Origin: Pedobacter alluvionis
Lineage (GTDB): Bacteria; Bacteroidota; Bacteroidia; Sphingobacteriales; Sphingobacteriaceae
Direction of reading: 5' to 3'
Assembly (NCBI RefSeq): GCF_003664035.1
Contig: NZ_RCCK01000010.1
Coordinates: forward strand, 682,001 to 746,000
DNA length: 64,000 nucleotides
The notes under the pieces are model-generated. The model had not been told where the DNA came from. It made no database searches and worked only from the letters and a program-made list of their open reading frames with translations. Shown here in pieces: positions 53,018-62,604 of the stretch (within the stretch, counting starts at the first letter, position 1; each line of letters begins with the position of its first letter). Both the position numbers and the translations under genes were made by a program.

Positions 53018-53938
53018 ATGAAATTCCATCATTTGCTATTTTTGGTTATTGTTGCAGTTTTTATCTCATACAAACCAGAAGAAAAAAAACACCACTATAT
53101 TAAATTTAATACACCTGCGGAATTACATCAATTCTTAAAATGGTCGCCAGAAAACCGTTTTCCATTAATCAGTGCTCATCGCGGAGGTCCAATGCCTGGT
53201 TTTCCTGAAAATTGTATCGAAACATTCGATAATGCTACTACTTATAATCCGGTAATAATCGAATTTGATATTGCTTACAGTAAAGATTCTGTAATGGTGA
53301 TTATGCACGATGATCGGCTCGATCGGACTTCTACAGGGAAAGGGCCAATTGGCAATTATACTTACGAGGAATTGAAAGCCTTTAACCTGAAAGATGAGGA
53401 AGGCAAAGAAACAAAATTTAAAATCCCCACTTTGGATAGCGTGCTGAGCTGGAGCAAGGGAAAAGTTTTGTTAACCATCGATTTGAAAAAAGGCGTTTCT
53501 TATGCAAAGGTGATTGAAAAAGTAAGGCAATATAAAGTAGAAAGTAATTCAATTATCATTACCTATACCGCAGATCAGGCAAAAGAAGTGCATCATTTGG
53601 CGCCTGATTTAATGATTTCTGCATCTGTTCAAAAGAAAGCCGAATTAAAACGCTTAAATAATATTGGTATCCCAAATAACCGGATTGTAGCTTTTGTTGG
53701 TGTTTCTGCTCCAGATAAAGAATTATACGAATACTTACATAATAAAGGTATTACCACTATTTTAGGCACAATGGGCAATATTGATAAAAGTGCCATTGCC
53801 AGTCCGGTAAAAAATGTTTATTATCATTTGGTTAACAACGGTGCAGATATTTTATCGGGTGATAATTTACAACAGGCATCAGATGAGTTGGATAAATTTA
53901 GGTATAACAAAAAATTAAGTTCACCGCATATTAATTAG
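53018..53938 (+). CDS. Glycerophosphodiester phosphodiesterase family protein
   Basis: The 306-residue protein has a short N-terminal hydrophobic segment (LLFLVIVAVFISY) that could be a signal peptide or anchor. The GDPD core has SAHRGGPMPGFPENCIETF with the catalytic His and Arg, EFDIAYSKDSVMVIMHDD with the Glu, Asp and second His, and LDRTSTGKGP. It hydrolyses glycerophosphodiesters to glycerol-3-phosphate plus alcohol; the exact substrate is unknown. It is followed by a short AAAGATGGGAAAGGATGCAC spacer before the ABC gene. Confidence 0.92.
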   Translation: MKFHHLLFLVIVAVFISYKPEEKKHHYIKFNTPAELHQFLKWSPENRFPLISAHRGGPMPGFPENCIETFDNATTYNPVIIEFDIAYSKDSVMVIMHDDRLDRTSTGKGPIGNYTYEELKAFNLKDEEGKETKFKIPTLDSVLSWSKGKVLLTIDLKKGVSYAKVIEKVRQYKVESNSIIITYTADQAKEVHHLAPDLMISASVQKKAELKRLNNIGIPNNRIVAFVGVSAPDKELYEYLHNKGITTILGTMGNIDKSAIASPVKNVYYHLVNNGADILSGDNLQQASDELDKFRYNKKLSSPHIN

Positions 53939-54026
53939 CCAAAGATGGGAAAGGATGCACACAGATCGGTTTAACCAATTATTAAATCTGTGTTGATCTG
54001 TGTAAATCAGTGGTAAAAAACACAAA

Positions 54027-54734
54027 ATGAGTATTTCAGTTAAAAATCTTTCTAAACATTACGATAATCAAAAAGCGGTCGACTCCATCAGTTTTGAGGC
54101 TAGACCAGGTCGTATTTTGGGTTTTCTGGGGCCTAATGGAGCTGGTAAATCTACCACTATGCGTATGCTTACTGGTTATTTGTCGCCTACATCTGGCGAG
54201 GCTGAAATTTCTGGTAAAAGCATTCTTTCTGATGGCATTGAAGCTAAAAAGCATATTGGTTACCTTCCTGAAAATACGCCACTTTATACCGATATGTATG
54301 TAAAGGAATTTTTAAACTTTGTTGGTCAAACGTATAAACTTGCCAATTTATCGGCGAGGATTGACGAAGTCATCAAATTGGTAGGCTTAACACCAGAACA
54401 GCATAAAAAAATTGGGATGTTATCGAAAGGATATCGCCAAAGGGTTGGCCTGGCCCAGGCGATTATTCATAATCCGGAGGTTTTAATTTTAGATGAGCCC
54501 ACTTCTGGTTTAGACCCAAACCAACTGGTCGACATCAGGCAACTGATCAAAACACTGGGCAAAGCTAAAACGGTGGTTATCTCTACCCACATTATGCAAG
54601 AAGTTGAAGCCATTTGTGATGACATTATCATTATTAACAAAGGTAAAATTGTAGCAAGCGATTCACTAGAGGGACTTAAAAAAGCACATCAGCAACAATC
54701 ATTAGAAGATATTTTTAGAAAACTTACTGCTTAA
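54027..54734 (+). CDS. gldA: ABC transporter ATPase, GldA-like
   Basis: The 235-residue ATPase has Walker A GPNGAGKST (residues ~36-44), signature LSKGYRQRVGLAQA, Walker B VLILDEPTSGLDP and the switch His in ISTHIMQEV. Homology is to the ABC-2 type ATPases that include gliding protein GldA. At 235 residues it lacks the long C-terminal tail of described GldA (~300). The presumed partners gldF and gldG lie 2.7 kb downstream, separated by three outer-membrane protein genes, so the assignment as GldA is probable, not certain. Confidence 0.8.
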   Translation: MSISVKNLSKHYDNQKAVDSISFEARPGRILGFLGPNGAGKSTTMRMLTGYLSPTSGEAEISGKSILSDGIEAKKHIGYLPENTPLYTDMYVKEFLNFVGQTYKLANLSARIDEVIKLVGLTPEQHKKIGMLSKGYRQRVGLAQAIIHNPEVLILDEPTSGLDPNQLVDIRQLIKTLGKAKTVVISTHIMQEVEAICDDIIIINKGKIVASDSLEGLKKAHQQQSLEDIFRKLTA

Positions 54735-54738
54735 ATTC

Positions 54739-55281
54739 ATGCATAGCATAAAAATCAAAATTACGTTTATTGCCTTTTTGCTTTCAAGTCCGGTACTTTT
54801 AAAAGCTCAAAATAGCCCGGGCATTGGCGTTGCGGCCGAAATCGGTTTACCATCAGGTAATTTTTCTAACCTTTCAGGAATTGGATTGGGTGCATCAGTA
54901 AAAGCTGATCTTCCGGTTGCAGAAAGTTTTGCCATAACTTTAAATGCAGGTTTTATGAATTTTTTTGGACGAAGTAACCAACTTTTCAATGTGCAGGATT
55001 TAACCTATATCCCTGTAAAAGCCGGACTGAAATACCAATTGAGTGAAAGCTTTTATGCGGAAGGTCAGCTGGGAGCAGCACTACCTTTAAATAAAGATCA
55101 GAGAACCTTATTTGCCTGGTCGCCTGGTATTGGTAATCAATTCAAACTTTCAGGAGGAAATAAACTCGATTTAGGGATCCGCTATGAGGCATGGACAGGT
55201 AGAAACAATATTGCCGGCTTAAACAAATCCGATAGTAAAGGATTTGTGGGAATTAGGTTTGCCTATTTATTTGGGCTGTGA
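54739..55281 (+). CDS. Outer-membrane beta-barrel protein (copy 1)
   Basis: The 180-residue product has a signal peptide (cleavage near KAQ, about residue 24) and alternating beta strands ending in FVGIRFAYLFGL, with a terminal hydrophobic residue typical of outer-membrane barrels. It shares the layout AAEIGLP, a Y/F-rich middle, PVKAGLKYQL, EGQLGAAL, LDLGIRYEAW with the next gene. Its ATG is 4 bp after the gldA-like stop, suggesting coupled translation. No function is known. Confidence 0.8.
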   Translation: MHSIKIKITFIAFLLSSPVLLKAQNSPGIGVAAEIGLPSGNFSNLSGIGLGASVKADLPVAESFAITLNAGFMNFFGRSNQLFNVQDLTYIPVKAGLKYQLSESFYAEGQLGAALPLNKDQRTLFAWSPGIGNQFKLSGGNKLDLGIRYEAWTGRNNIAGLNKSDSKGFVGIRFAYLFGL

Positions 55282-55507
55282 AACAATTATTGCAGGCAAT
55301 TGTTTGACTTATTTTCGTTAAAACCCTACATTTTTCCATTTCCTTATAACTTAATACAACTTTTTGGAATAAATGTTTTTAATTTAACATTCAGATAATC
55401 AATATCTTATAGTTGGTGCTTACTATTTTTTGTTTTGTTTGTAACGTTTTTGGCATCATGCTTGTCTAAAAACACAAAATAATTAAAGAACAATAATTTA
55501 AAAAACA

Positions 55508-56038
55508 ATGAAAAAAGTATTACTATCTTTATTAATGGTTGCAGGCTTAGGTTTTGCGGCTTCAGCTCAAACAGAAGGCGCGGTTCAAAAATTAAGCATT
55601 GGTGCTGAGTTTGGTTTGCCAACTGAAAAAAATTCTAACACCTTAATCGTAGGTGGTTCACTACAGTATGAGCATCCGGTAGCCAAATCTTTAAGTTTAA
55701 CTGGCTCTGCTGGTTATTTATCATTAATGCTTACAGGCGACACTAAAGACGTTTTTAAAGCATTAGGACTTCCAACAAGTACAGGTGTGGTTCCATTAAA
55801 AGCTGGTGCTAAATACTATTTTGGTGGTAATTTTTATGGTGCTGGTGAATTAGGTGCTGCAATTAGCACTGAAACTGGCGGTAGTACTTTGTTTGCTGTT
55901 GCACCAACTTTAGGCGCATCTTTCTCGGTAGCTGATAAATCTAGTTTAGATTTCGGTTTACGCTACGAAAACTGGTCAGGTAATGGCAGTTCTACTGGCT
56001 TTATCGGTTTGCGTGCAGCATTTGCATTTGGTTTGTAG
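55508..56038 (+). CDS. Outer-membrane beta-barrel protein (copy 2)
   Basis: The 176-residue paralogue of the preceding gene shares the GAEFGLP, PLKAGAKYYFG, GAGELGAAIST and LDFGLRYENW blocks. The signal peptide (MKKVLLSLLMVAGLGFAASA) is nearly the same as that of the following gene, whose body belongs to a different group. A hairpin with a T-rich tail ends the gene. It is probably transcribed separately from the gldA-like gene, given a 226-bp spacer. Confidence 0.82.
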   Translation: MKKVLLSLLMVAGLGFAASAQTEGAVQKLSIGAEFGLPTEKNSNTLIVGGSLQYEHPVAKSLSLTGSAGYLSLMLTGDTKDVFKALGLPTSTGVVPLKAGAKYYFGGNFYGAGELGAAISTETGGSTLFAVAPTLGASFSVADKSSLDFGLRYENWSGNGSSTGFIGLRAAFAFGL

Positions 56039-56057
56039 TCAAACAACATAATTATTT

Positions 56058-56090
56058 CAAAGCCTCCAAGAAATTGGGGGCTTTGTTGTT
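56058..56090 (+). terminator. Intrinsic terminator after outer-membrane protein gene 2
   Basis: The stem CAAAGCCTCC / GGGGGCTTTG (one T-G pair) is followed by TTGTT. Confidence 0.65.
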
Positions 56091-56227
56091 TATCAGCTAT
56101 TTAAGGTTTCATCGTTTACAAAATAATTTTAACTATCAAGTTAGTTTGTTTATCATTGTACTGTTTTTGCCAAAACAGGCAAAAGCACGGAAAATAAAAA
56201 ACAATTTTTATAACAACTCTCAAAATT

Positions 56228-56884
56228 ATGAAAAGATTAGTATTATCTTTATTAACAGTTGCTGGCTTAGGCTTTGCAGCTTCAGCTCAGACAGAAAAAC
56301 CGGTAACTTTTGGCGTAAAAGCAGGTGTGGCTTTTCCAAACATGACCATCTCATCTGGCAGCACCTCGGTAAGTTTTGATGCCAAAACTTCATTTTATGT
56401 TGGCGGTACAGCAGAATTTGCGGTATCGGATGTAATTTCAATCCAACCTGGTTTAACCTTTATCAGCAAAGGAACAAAATTTAATAGTGACAGCTTCGCT
56501 TTTGAAGATAGCGATTTTGGAAGCACAGAGAAAGTTACCTTAAACTTTAATTACCTCGAATTGCCAGTAAATATATTGGCTAATTTTGAATTGAACGGTT
56601 CGGGTAAAATATTTGTTGGCGCCGGCCCTTATTTTGCTTATGCGTTAAGTGCAAATGGCAAGTATGGATCAATGAAAGAGGACATTAAATTTGGTGAAAA
56701 TGATTCTGAATTTAAACGTACCGATTTTGGCTTAAATTTTCTGGCAGGTTACCAATTAAACAATGGCTTTAATATTCATGCTGGTTACGGATTAGGGCTA
56801 AGCAGTATAGCAGATACAGATATCTCAGATGAGATTACCTTTAAAAATAAAGTTTTCTCAGTGGGGGTAGGTTTTTCTTTCTAA
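56228..56884 (+). CDS. Porin-family outer-membrane beta-barrel protein
   Basis: The 218-residue protein belongs to the PorT/OmpW-like beta-barrel group: VTFGVKAGVAFPNM, ISIQPGLTFISKGTKF, NYLELPVNILANFEL, FVGAGPYFAYALSANG, FGLNFLAGYQLNNGFNIHAG and a C-terminal SVGVGFSF ending in Phe. The signal peptide is almost that of the preceding gene although the barrel is different. A small outer-membrane protein of unknown cargo; the GYGLGLSS segment is typical of this class. Confidence 0.85.
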   Translation: MKRLVLSLLTVAGLGFAASAQTEKPVTFGVKAGVAFPNMTISSGSTSVSFDAKTSFYVGGTAEFAVSDVISIQPGLTFISKGTKFNSDSFAFEDSDFGSTEKVTLNFNYLELPVNILANFELNGSGKIFVGAGPYFAYALSANGKYGSMKEDIKFGENDSEFKRTDFGLNFLAGYQLNNGFNIHAGYGLGLSSIADTDISDEITFKNKVFSVGVGFSF

Positions 56885-56937
56885 ACCAAACCGAGAAATA
56901 AAGAAGAGGTTGTATCATAAGACAATATCTCCTCAGA

Positions 56938-57330
56938 TTTTGTCATGTTGAGCCTGTCGAAACACATAAAAGTTATTTAACTAAGTCCTTCGACAGGCTA
57001 CCATTGATGTTATTTTGCAAATATTTACTAATCAGTACTTTAAATTCTTTCGCATTTCCATCCAACTAGGCCAAAGTACTGTATCCCCGTTCTACTTAAA
57101 CCCGGCCTAACAAATTTTTCGGGCTGCACTGCCTAAGCCAACATACTAGCTTCAAAAGAAAAATTTTCAGCCGGCAGTTTTTGTTTCTTTTTGATGCCAA
57201 AAAGAAAGAGCCCTTCGGCGGCGGTGAGCCGAGGCAAGACTGCGCCGTAGGACAAGAGAAAACAATTGTACGTCATTCATATTGATTTTAAACAATTAAT
57301 TAACCCTCAGCATGACAATTCGAAATATAT
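56938..57330. repeat. ~400-bp dispersed repeat, copy 2
   Basis: This copy matches 32440-32830 along most of its length in the same orientation, including the paired arms AAATTTTTC and GAAAAATTT and the GGCTG / CAGCC pair. It begins with GTCATGTTGAGCCTGTCGAA. It lies between the porin gene and gldF; the rest of the gap 56885-57441 shows only AT-rich leader sequence. Confidence 0.75.
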
Positions 57331-57441
57331 GATGCGGCCTCTTTTTAAATTTAAATATTGCTGATTTGATAATACATTCATTTAATCAATTCCTTTTAAA
57401 TTTGCAGGAATAAATGGTTAACTTCGGCGTTTTAATAGCAG

Positions 57442-58167
57442 ATGTACGCAGTTTTTAAACGCGAGTTATTCAGTTTCTTAAGTTCGATGGTAGCATACAT
57501 TACCATTGGCATTTTTCTGTTGGTTTCTGGCCTGTTGCTTTGGTTTTTTCCTGATACCTCAGTGCTTGATTATGGTTATGCCGAGCTTGATGGTTTTTTC
57601 AGTTTGGTACCTTATCTTTTCATGTTTCTCATTCCCGCCATTACGATGCGCTCTTTTGCCGAAGAAAGGAAAGAGGGAACCTTCGAACTTTTAATTACCC
57701 GGCCCATCCAAATCTGGCAGATTATTGTGGCAAAATATTTAGCGAGCCTGGTTTTAGTATTATTTGCCTTAATCCCAACCTTAATCTATTATTATAGCAT
57801 CTCAAAATTGGGTTTTCCTGAAGGAAATATCGATTCGGGATCGGTTATTGGCTCCTATATCGGTTTATTTTTATTGGGTGCAGCCTTTACAGCAATTGGT
57901 ATTTTCTCCTCTGCATTAACTAAAAATCAGGTTATTGCATTTGTCATCAGCGCGGCCTTATGTGCATTTGCTTTTTTAGGATTCGATTATAGCAGTCAGA
58001 TTGCCGCATTTCAAAGTATGGAGAATATCATTCGCAACTTAGGCATTAATCAACATTATACTTCGATAAGCCGTGGTGTTTTAGACACCAGAGATCTGAT
58101 CTACTTTATTTCCTTTTCAGTACTTTTTTTATTGTTCACCAAATTAATAATAGGAGGTAAACGATAA
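57442..58167 (+). CDS. gldF: Gliding-type ABC transporter permease GldF
   Basis: The 241-residue membrane protein has six predicted helices and the ABC-2 permease pattern: MYAVFKRELFSFLSSMVAYI at the N-terminus, FAEERKEGTFELLITRPIQI, and QVIAFVISAALCAFAFLGFD. GldF with GldG and GldA forms an ABC system linked to gliding in Flavobacterium and present in non-gliding relatives. The stop overlaps the gldG ATG (TAATG). Confidence 0.9.
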   Translation: MYAVFKRELFSFLSSMVAYITIGIFLLVSGLLLWFFPDTSVLDYGYAELDGFFSLVPYLFMFLIPAITMRSFAEERKEGTFELLITRPIQIWQIIVAKYLASLVLVLFALIPTLIYYYSISKLGFPEGNIDSGSVIGSYIGLFLLGAAFTAIGIFSSALTKNQVIAFVISAALCAFAFLGFDYSSQIAAFQSMENIIRNLGINQHYTSISRGVLDTRDLIYFISFSVLFLLFTKLIIGGKR

Positions 58168-59852
58168 TGAAGCTGAAGAATAAATGGATTAATTTAATTA
58201 TCTTAATAACTACACTGGTTATTATAAATATTTTAGGTCAGTACGTTTTCTATCGTTTTGATTTTACAGCCGATAAACGTTTTACACTGAGCGAAAAAAC
58301 AAAAACTTTACTGCAGAAAAATGAAAAACCGGTAATGATTACTGTATTTTTAGCTGGAGAGTTGCCACCTGCATTTAAACGTCTGCAAGCTGCCGTGTCG
58401 GATATTTTATCTGATTATAAAGCTTATGCTAAAACGGAAGTTAAAGTGGTTTTTGTCGACCCCATAGCAGGGCTTAATCAGGCTGATCAGGATACAGTGA
58501 TCAATAATTTGTACGAAAGAGGAATTGAAGCGACCAATTTAAGTGTTAAAACAGAAAGTGGGTTAACGCAGAAACTCGTATTTCCGATGGCCATGATGGA
58601 AAGTGAGGGTAAGGAATTCCCCATTAAACTTTTTCAGAATTTAGATACCCGTGGGAATTACGAAGACAATATCAACCGCGCCATTGAAAATCTGGAGTAT
58701 ATCTTTACTTCAAGTTTAAAGAAGGTGCTTTCGGGTGATAATCCAAGGATTGGCTTCTCGGAATCAAATGGCGAACTTTCTGATTTGCAACTGGCAGATG
58801 CCATTCACACCCTATCCAATAGTTATTTGGTTGGCCGTATTGATTTAAATAGTATTGATAAGGCAGGGCTTGATAAATTGAAAATGCTCATTATTGCCAA
58901 GCCCAGGAAACCCTTTACAGAAGCTGAGAAATACAAAATCAACTATTTTGTAATGAATGGCGGGAGGGTACTTTGGAGTATCGACCAGGTAAATGCCGAA
59001 TTGGATAGTTTACGTGGGAAAAGCGGACAGATAGCTGTTAATAGTAATCTGAACCTGGATGATATGCTTTTTATGTATGGTGCAAGGATTAATTATAATA
59101 TCATTGCTGATCCGGCGAACAGTGCCGAAATTCCGGTTTCAACAGGAGTTGTAGGCGGACAGAACCAGATGCAACTATTGCCCTGGATTTATTACCCTGT
59201 TTTATTGCCTGACACGGCTGAAAGTGTAGTGAAAAAGCTGGATGGTGTAAAATCTGAATTTCCCAGCACGGTAGATACTATCGGGGTTAAAGGTGTGAAC
59301 AAATCGTACATCTTAAATACCTCTCCTTATAACAAAGTATATAATGTGCCAAAATTGTTTAGCTTGCAAATGGTAAGCGAACAGTTAGATCCGCGTTCTT
59401 TCCAAAGTAAATCGCAACATGTTGGTTTGATGCTGGAAGGTCAATTTCCGTCGGTTTTTGCCGGGCGCCCCTTACCAGCTTCCATTACGCAGCCTTATAC
59501 CTTACAAAGCACCAGTAAACCGGCTAAAATGATCGTGATGGGAGATGGGGATATTTTTAAAAACCAGGTATCAGCGCAAAACGGAACGCCCTTTCCATTA
59601 GGTTTCGATCGTTATTCGCAACGTACTTTTGGCAACAAGGCGTTATTGCTCAACATTGTCGATTATTTTACAGATAATGATAACTTAATTGCTCTAAGGA
59701 ATAAAGAAGTAAAGATCAGATTGTTGGATAAAGCCAAAATTAAGCTCGAAAAAACAAAGTGGCAATTTATAAATGTGGTGGCGCCCTTGCTATTGTTAAT
59801 ATTCTTTGCGATTTTTCAACATTATTACCGCAAATACAAGTACGCTAAATAA
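58167..59852 (+). CDS. gldG: Gliding motility-associated protein GldG
   Basis: The 561-residue product has one N-terminal helix (NLIILITTLVIINILGQYVF), a large extracytoplasmic domain and a C-terminal helix (FINVVAPLLLLIFFAIFQHY). The FTLSEKTKTLLQKNEKPVMI, VFLAGELPPAFKRLQ and VLWSIDQVNAELDSLRGKSG segments are GldG/ABC-accessory family patterns. It is translationally coupled to gldF. Its role may be to connect the permease with periplasmic components. Confidence 0.92.
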   Translation: MKLKNKWINLIILITTLVIINILGQYVFYRFDFTADKRFTLSEKTKTLLQKNEKPVMITVFLAGELPPAFKRLQAAVSDILSDYKAYAKTEVKVVFVDPIAGLNQADQDTVINNLYERGIEATNLSVKTESGLTQKLVFPMAMMESEGKEFPIKLFQNLDTRGNYEDNINRAIENLEYIFTSSLKKVLSGDNPRIGFSESNGELSDLQLADAIHTLSNSYLVGRIDLNSIDKAGLDKLKMLIIAKPRKPFTEAEKYKINYFVMNGGRVLWSIDQVNAELDSLRGKSGQIAVNSNLNLDDMLFMYGARINYNIIADPANSAEIPVSTGVVGGQNQMQLLPWIYYPVLLPDTAESVVKKLDGVKSEFPSTVDTIGVKGVNKSYILNTSPYNKVYNVPKLFSLQMVSEQLDPRSFQSKSQHVGLMLEGQFPSVFAGRPLPASITQPYTLQSTSKPAKMIVMGDGDIFKNQVSAQNGTPFPLGFDRYSQRTFGNKALLLNIVDYFTDNDNLIALRNKEVKIRLLDKAKIKLEKTKWQFINVVAPLLLLIFFAIFQHYYRKYKYAK

Positions 59853-59885
59853 TTTTTATATTTTTGAAGAAGACTAAATAACATC

Positions 59886-61010
59886 ATGAGATTTATTGTA
59901 TCCACATCAACTCTATTAAAACACTTACAAACCGTAAATGGTGCATCAAGCAGCAGTACGGTTTTGCCTATATTAGAAAATTTTCTCTTCGAAATTAAAG
60001 ATGGAAACTTAACTATCTCTGCTACCGATCTGCAAACCAGCATGACAACTGCTTTGGCTGTAGAATCAAAGGAAGAAGGTAAAGTGGCTGTTCCATCTAA
60101 AATTTTATTAGATACGCTTAAAACATTACCAGATCAACCGATCGCTTTCAATATCGATGATAGTACTTTTGCGATCGAGATCAGCGCCGGAGATGGTAAA
60201 TATAAATTGAGTGGTGAAAATGGAGATGATTTTCCGAAGATTCCTGTAGTAGAAAATGCTTCTTCTGTAAATTTACCGGCATCAGTTTTAACCGAAGCCA
60301 TAACAAAAACTATTTTCGCGGTAAGTAATGATGAGTTGCGCCCGGCTATGACAGGTGTATTTTGTCAGTTATCTCCTCAGCACATTACCTTTGTAGCTAC
60401 CGATGCCCATAAATTGGTGAGATATCGCCGTATGGATAGCAAAGCAGATAAAGCAACCTCATTTATTCTTCCGAAAAAAGCCTTAACACTTTTAAAAGCT
60501 GCTTTACCTTCAACAGATATTAATGTATCAGTAGATTATAATGCAACGAGCGCTTTCTTTAAGTTCGAAAATATCAACTTAGTGTGTCGTTTAATAGACG
60601 AGCGCTATCCTGATTATGAGGCGGTAATTCCAACCAATAATCCTAACAAGCTAATTATCGATAGAAGTTTGTTTTTAAACACCCTTCGCAGGGTGGTAAT
60701 TTTTGCCAATAAAACAACGCATCAGGTAAGATTGAAAATTAGTGGAAGTGAATTAAATATCTCTTCTGAAGATTTGGATTTTGCTAACGAGGCACATGAG
60801 CGTTTAAGTTGCCAATATGATGGTGAAGACCTTGAAATTGGCTTCAATGCACGCTTTTTAATCGAAATGTTAAGTAATTTAAGTGGTGATGAAGTTACTT
60901 TAGAACTTTCTACACCAAATAGAGCAGGACTTTTAATTCCGCAAACCAATGACGAAAATGAAGATGTTTTAATGTTGGTGATGCCTGTGATGCTAAACAA
61001 TAGTTATTAA
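59886..61010 (+). CDS. dnaN: DNA polymerase III beta subunit (sliding clamp)
   Basis: The 374-residue clamp has three repeated clamp domains. Recognisable parts are FIVSTSTLLKHLQTVNGASS, FPKIPVVENASSVNLPASVL, TGVFCQLSPQHITFVATDAH and YPDYEAVIPTNNPNKLIIDR. The C-terminal LMPVMLNNSY corresponds to the M-P-M-R region of other clamps. It tethers DnaE to DNA. It is 33 bp downstream of gldG, so it may be cotranscribed with gldFG, and is followed by a terminator. Confidence 0.96.
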   Translation: MRFIVSTSTLLKHLQTVNGASSSSTVLPILENFLFEIKDGNLTISATDLQTSMTTALAVESKEEGKVAVPSKILLDTLKTLPDQPIAFNIDDSTFAIEISAGDGKYKLSGENGDDFPKIPVVENASSVNLPASVLTEAITKTIFAVSNDELRPAMTGVFCQLSPQHITFVATDAHKLVRYRRMDSKADKATSFILPKKALTLLKAALPSTDINVSVDYNATSAFFKFENINLVCRLIDERYPDYEAVIPTNNPNKLIIDRSLFLNTLRRVVIFANKTTHQVRLKISGSELNISSEDLDFANEAHERLSCQYDGEDLEIGFNARFLIEMLSNLSGDEVTLELSTPNRAGLLIPQTNDENEDVLMLVMPVMLNNSY

Positions 61011-61040
61011 AAAACTAATTCATTAGTTTTGATGAGAAAG

Positions 61041-61070
61041 TGGCTTGGTTTTTGACCGAGCCATTTTTGT
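61041..61070 (+). terminator. Intrinsic terminator of dnaN
   Basis: The stem TGGCTTGGT / ACCGAGCCA (one T-G pair) with a short loop is followed by a T-run. Confidence 0.8.
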
Positions 61071-61100
61071 TTTAACCAACCAATCAATTAACACAAACTA

Positions 61101-61778
61101 ATGAAAATCTATAACAATCTCCCGAAATTACTACTTTTGCTCGTGGCCTTATGCAGTACAGGTCTGTCATCCTGTAAAAAGAATAATCCAGGAGAAGTAG
61201 TTAATGGCCAGGCCAAGTTAAAAATGGTTAATGCTTCGCTGGCCGGGGATCATCAGGATTTTTATTTAGATAATGAGAAACTAACCACTTCAGCTTTAGC
61301 ATTTGGCGAAACGAGCGAATATGTAAAAATACCTTCAGGCAGCAGAAGTGTTTCTTACACCGGAACAAATAATGCGAGTACAGATACTTCATTAAACTTT
61401 ACGCCATCTATTACCTACACTACTTTTTTGGTTACCAATAAAAAAGGCGAACTGGAAATTGTGAATTATGAAGATAATCTGAGCAATACAGAATCAGCAA
61501 GGGCGAAAATTAAACTAATTAACCTTACACCCACTTTTGCAACAGGGATAAACGTTATGGTGCAGGGAGGCACACAATTTGTTAACGGATTGGCTTTTAA
61601 AGAAGCATCGAATTATTTTACGGTAGATACCAGCGTAAATTTAAGATATTCAGTGGTAGGTTCCGGTAGCATTAAAACGATTGAAAGCACAAACTTTGTA
61701 GGTGGTAAAATTTATACAATCTGGTTTAGTGGTACTACCGCTGCAACATTAACGGCACATATCATTACCGATAATTAA
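61101..61778 (+). CDS. DUF4397 lipoprotein (copy 1)
   Basis: The 225-residue product has a lipobox (LSSC followed by KKN). The body carries DUF4397 features: KLKMVNASLAGDHQDFYLDN, SEYVKIPSGSRSVSYTG, RAKIKLINLTPTFATGINVM, and a second related half ending in KIYTIWFSGT. The first ~90 and the following ~100 residues look like internal repeats. DUF4397 proteins are secreted or surface beta-rich proteins of unknown function. A paralogue follows 59 bp downstream. Confidence 0.87.
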   Translation: MKIYNNLPKLLLLLVALCSTGLSSCKKNNPGEVVNGQAKLKMVNASLAGDHQDFYLDNEKLTTSALAFGETSEYVKIPSGSRSVSYTGTNNASTDTSLNFTPSITYTTFLVTNKKGELEIVNYEDNLSNTESARAKIKLINLTPTFATGINVMVQGGTQFVNGLAFKEASNYFTVDTSVNLRYSVVGSGSIKTIESTNFVGGKIYTIWFSGTTAATLTAHIITDN

Positions 61779-61837
61779 TTTAAAAGTTTAATATGCTTTC
61801 TGCTATCTTTACGTTTTATTAGCATTGGCAATTTTAT

Positions 61838-62539
61838 ATGAAAAATACAGTATTGTTTTCCAAAATATTCCTTCTTTTTGCATGCGCTTTTTTAATCAGC
61901 TCTTGTATCAAAAACGATAATTTCATCAAAGGAGATGCGAAAATCCGTTTTTTTCAAGCGGCTTCTACCGATACCACTCAAAATTTTTATTTAAATGGAA
62001 TACAGATTGGAACCTCGGTAGCTTATAATACAAATACAAGTTATGTTGTTATAGCTGGCGATTCTGTTTTTAACATCACAAGCAAAAACATAGGTACAGG
62101 TGTAGATGTTACTTCTTTGGCGAATCAGGAATTTAAAATTGGACAGAATTATTCTGTTTTTTATTATAAAGAAAAAACTGACGGTCCTGCAAAATTGAAA
62201 GTTTATACCGATGATGTAAAACCAGACCTGGACTCTGCTAAGTTAACTTTTTTAAACCTGGGTTACACACTTGGATCTAAAGTTGTGATTACAGATAGTA
62301 CAAATACAGCTAACCCAATTGAATCTTTACTTGGTTATGGTGAGACTAAGACTTTTAAAGTAAAAGTCAATAACATCATGAAATATGCATTTAAATTATC
62401 TAGCCCTACAGCAACAAATCCACCACCTGTGGTAACACGTTTAGATTCTCTTACGATTAATAATGGAAGAGTTTACCTGATCTTGTTTGATGGTGACAAA
62501 AAAGGTGAGCTTAAAAATCGGATCATCTCATCTAACTAA
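61838..62539 (+). CDS. DUF4397 lipoprotein (copy 2)
   Basis: The 233-residue paralogue of the preceding gene has lipobox ISSC then IKN. It keeps AKIRFFQAASTDTTQNFYLN, TSYVVIAGDSVFNITSKN, SAKLTFLNLGYTLGSKVVIT and VYLILFDGDKKGELKNRI, matching the strand order of copy 1. The pair probably arose by tandem duplication and shares one transcript. Function is unknown. Confidence 0.87.
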   Translation: MKNTVLFSKIFLLFACAFLISSCIKNDNFIKGDAKIRFFQAASTDTTQNFYLNGIQIGTSVAYNTNTSYVVIAGDSVFNITSKNIGTGVDVTSLANQEFKIGQNYSVFYYKEKTDGPAKLKVYTDDVKPDLDSAKLTFLNLGYTLGSKVVITDSTNTANPIESLLGYGETKTFKVKVNNIMKYAFKLSSPTATNPPPVVTRLDSLTINNGRVYLILFDGDKKGELKNRIISSN

Positions 62540-62604
62540 TTATTATTTGCTATTTTAAGCATTAATCCCTTTACTATTCATACTTTTGTCCAAAATCAGA
62601 TAAA

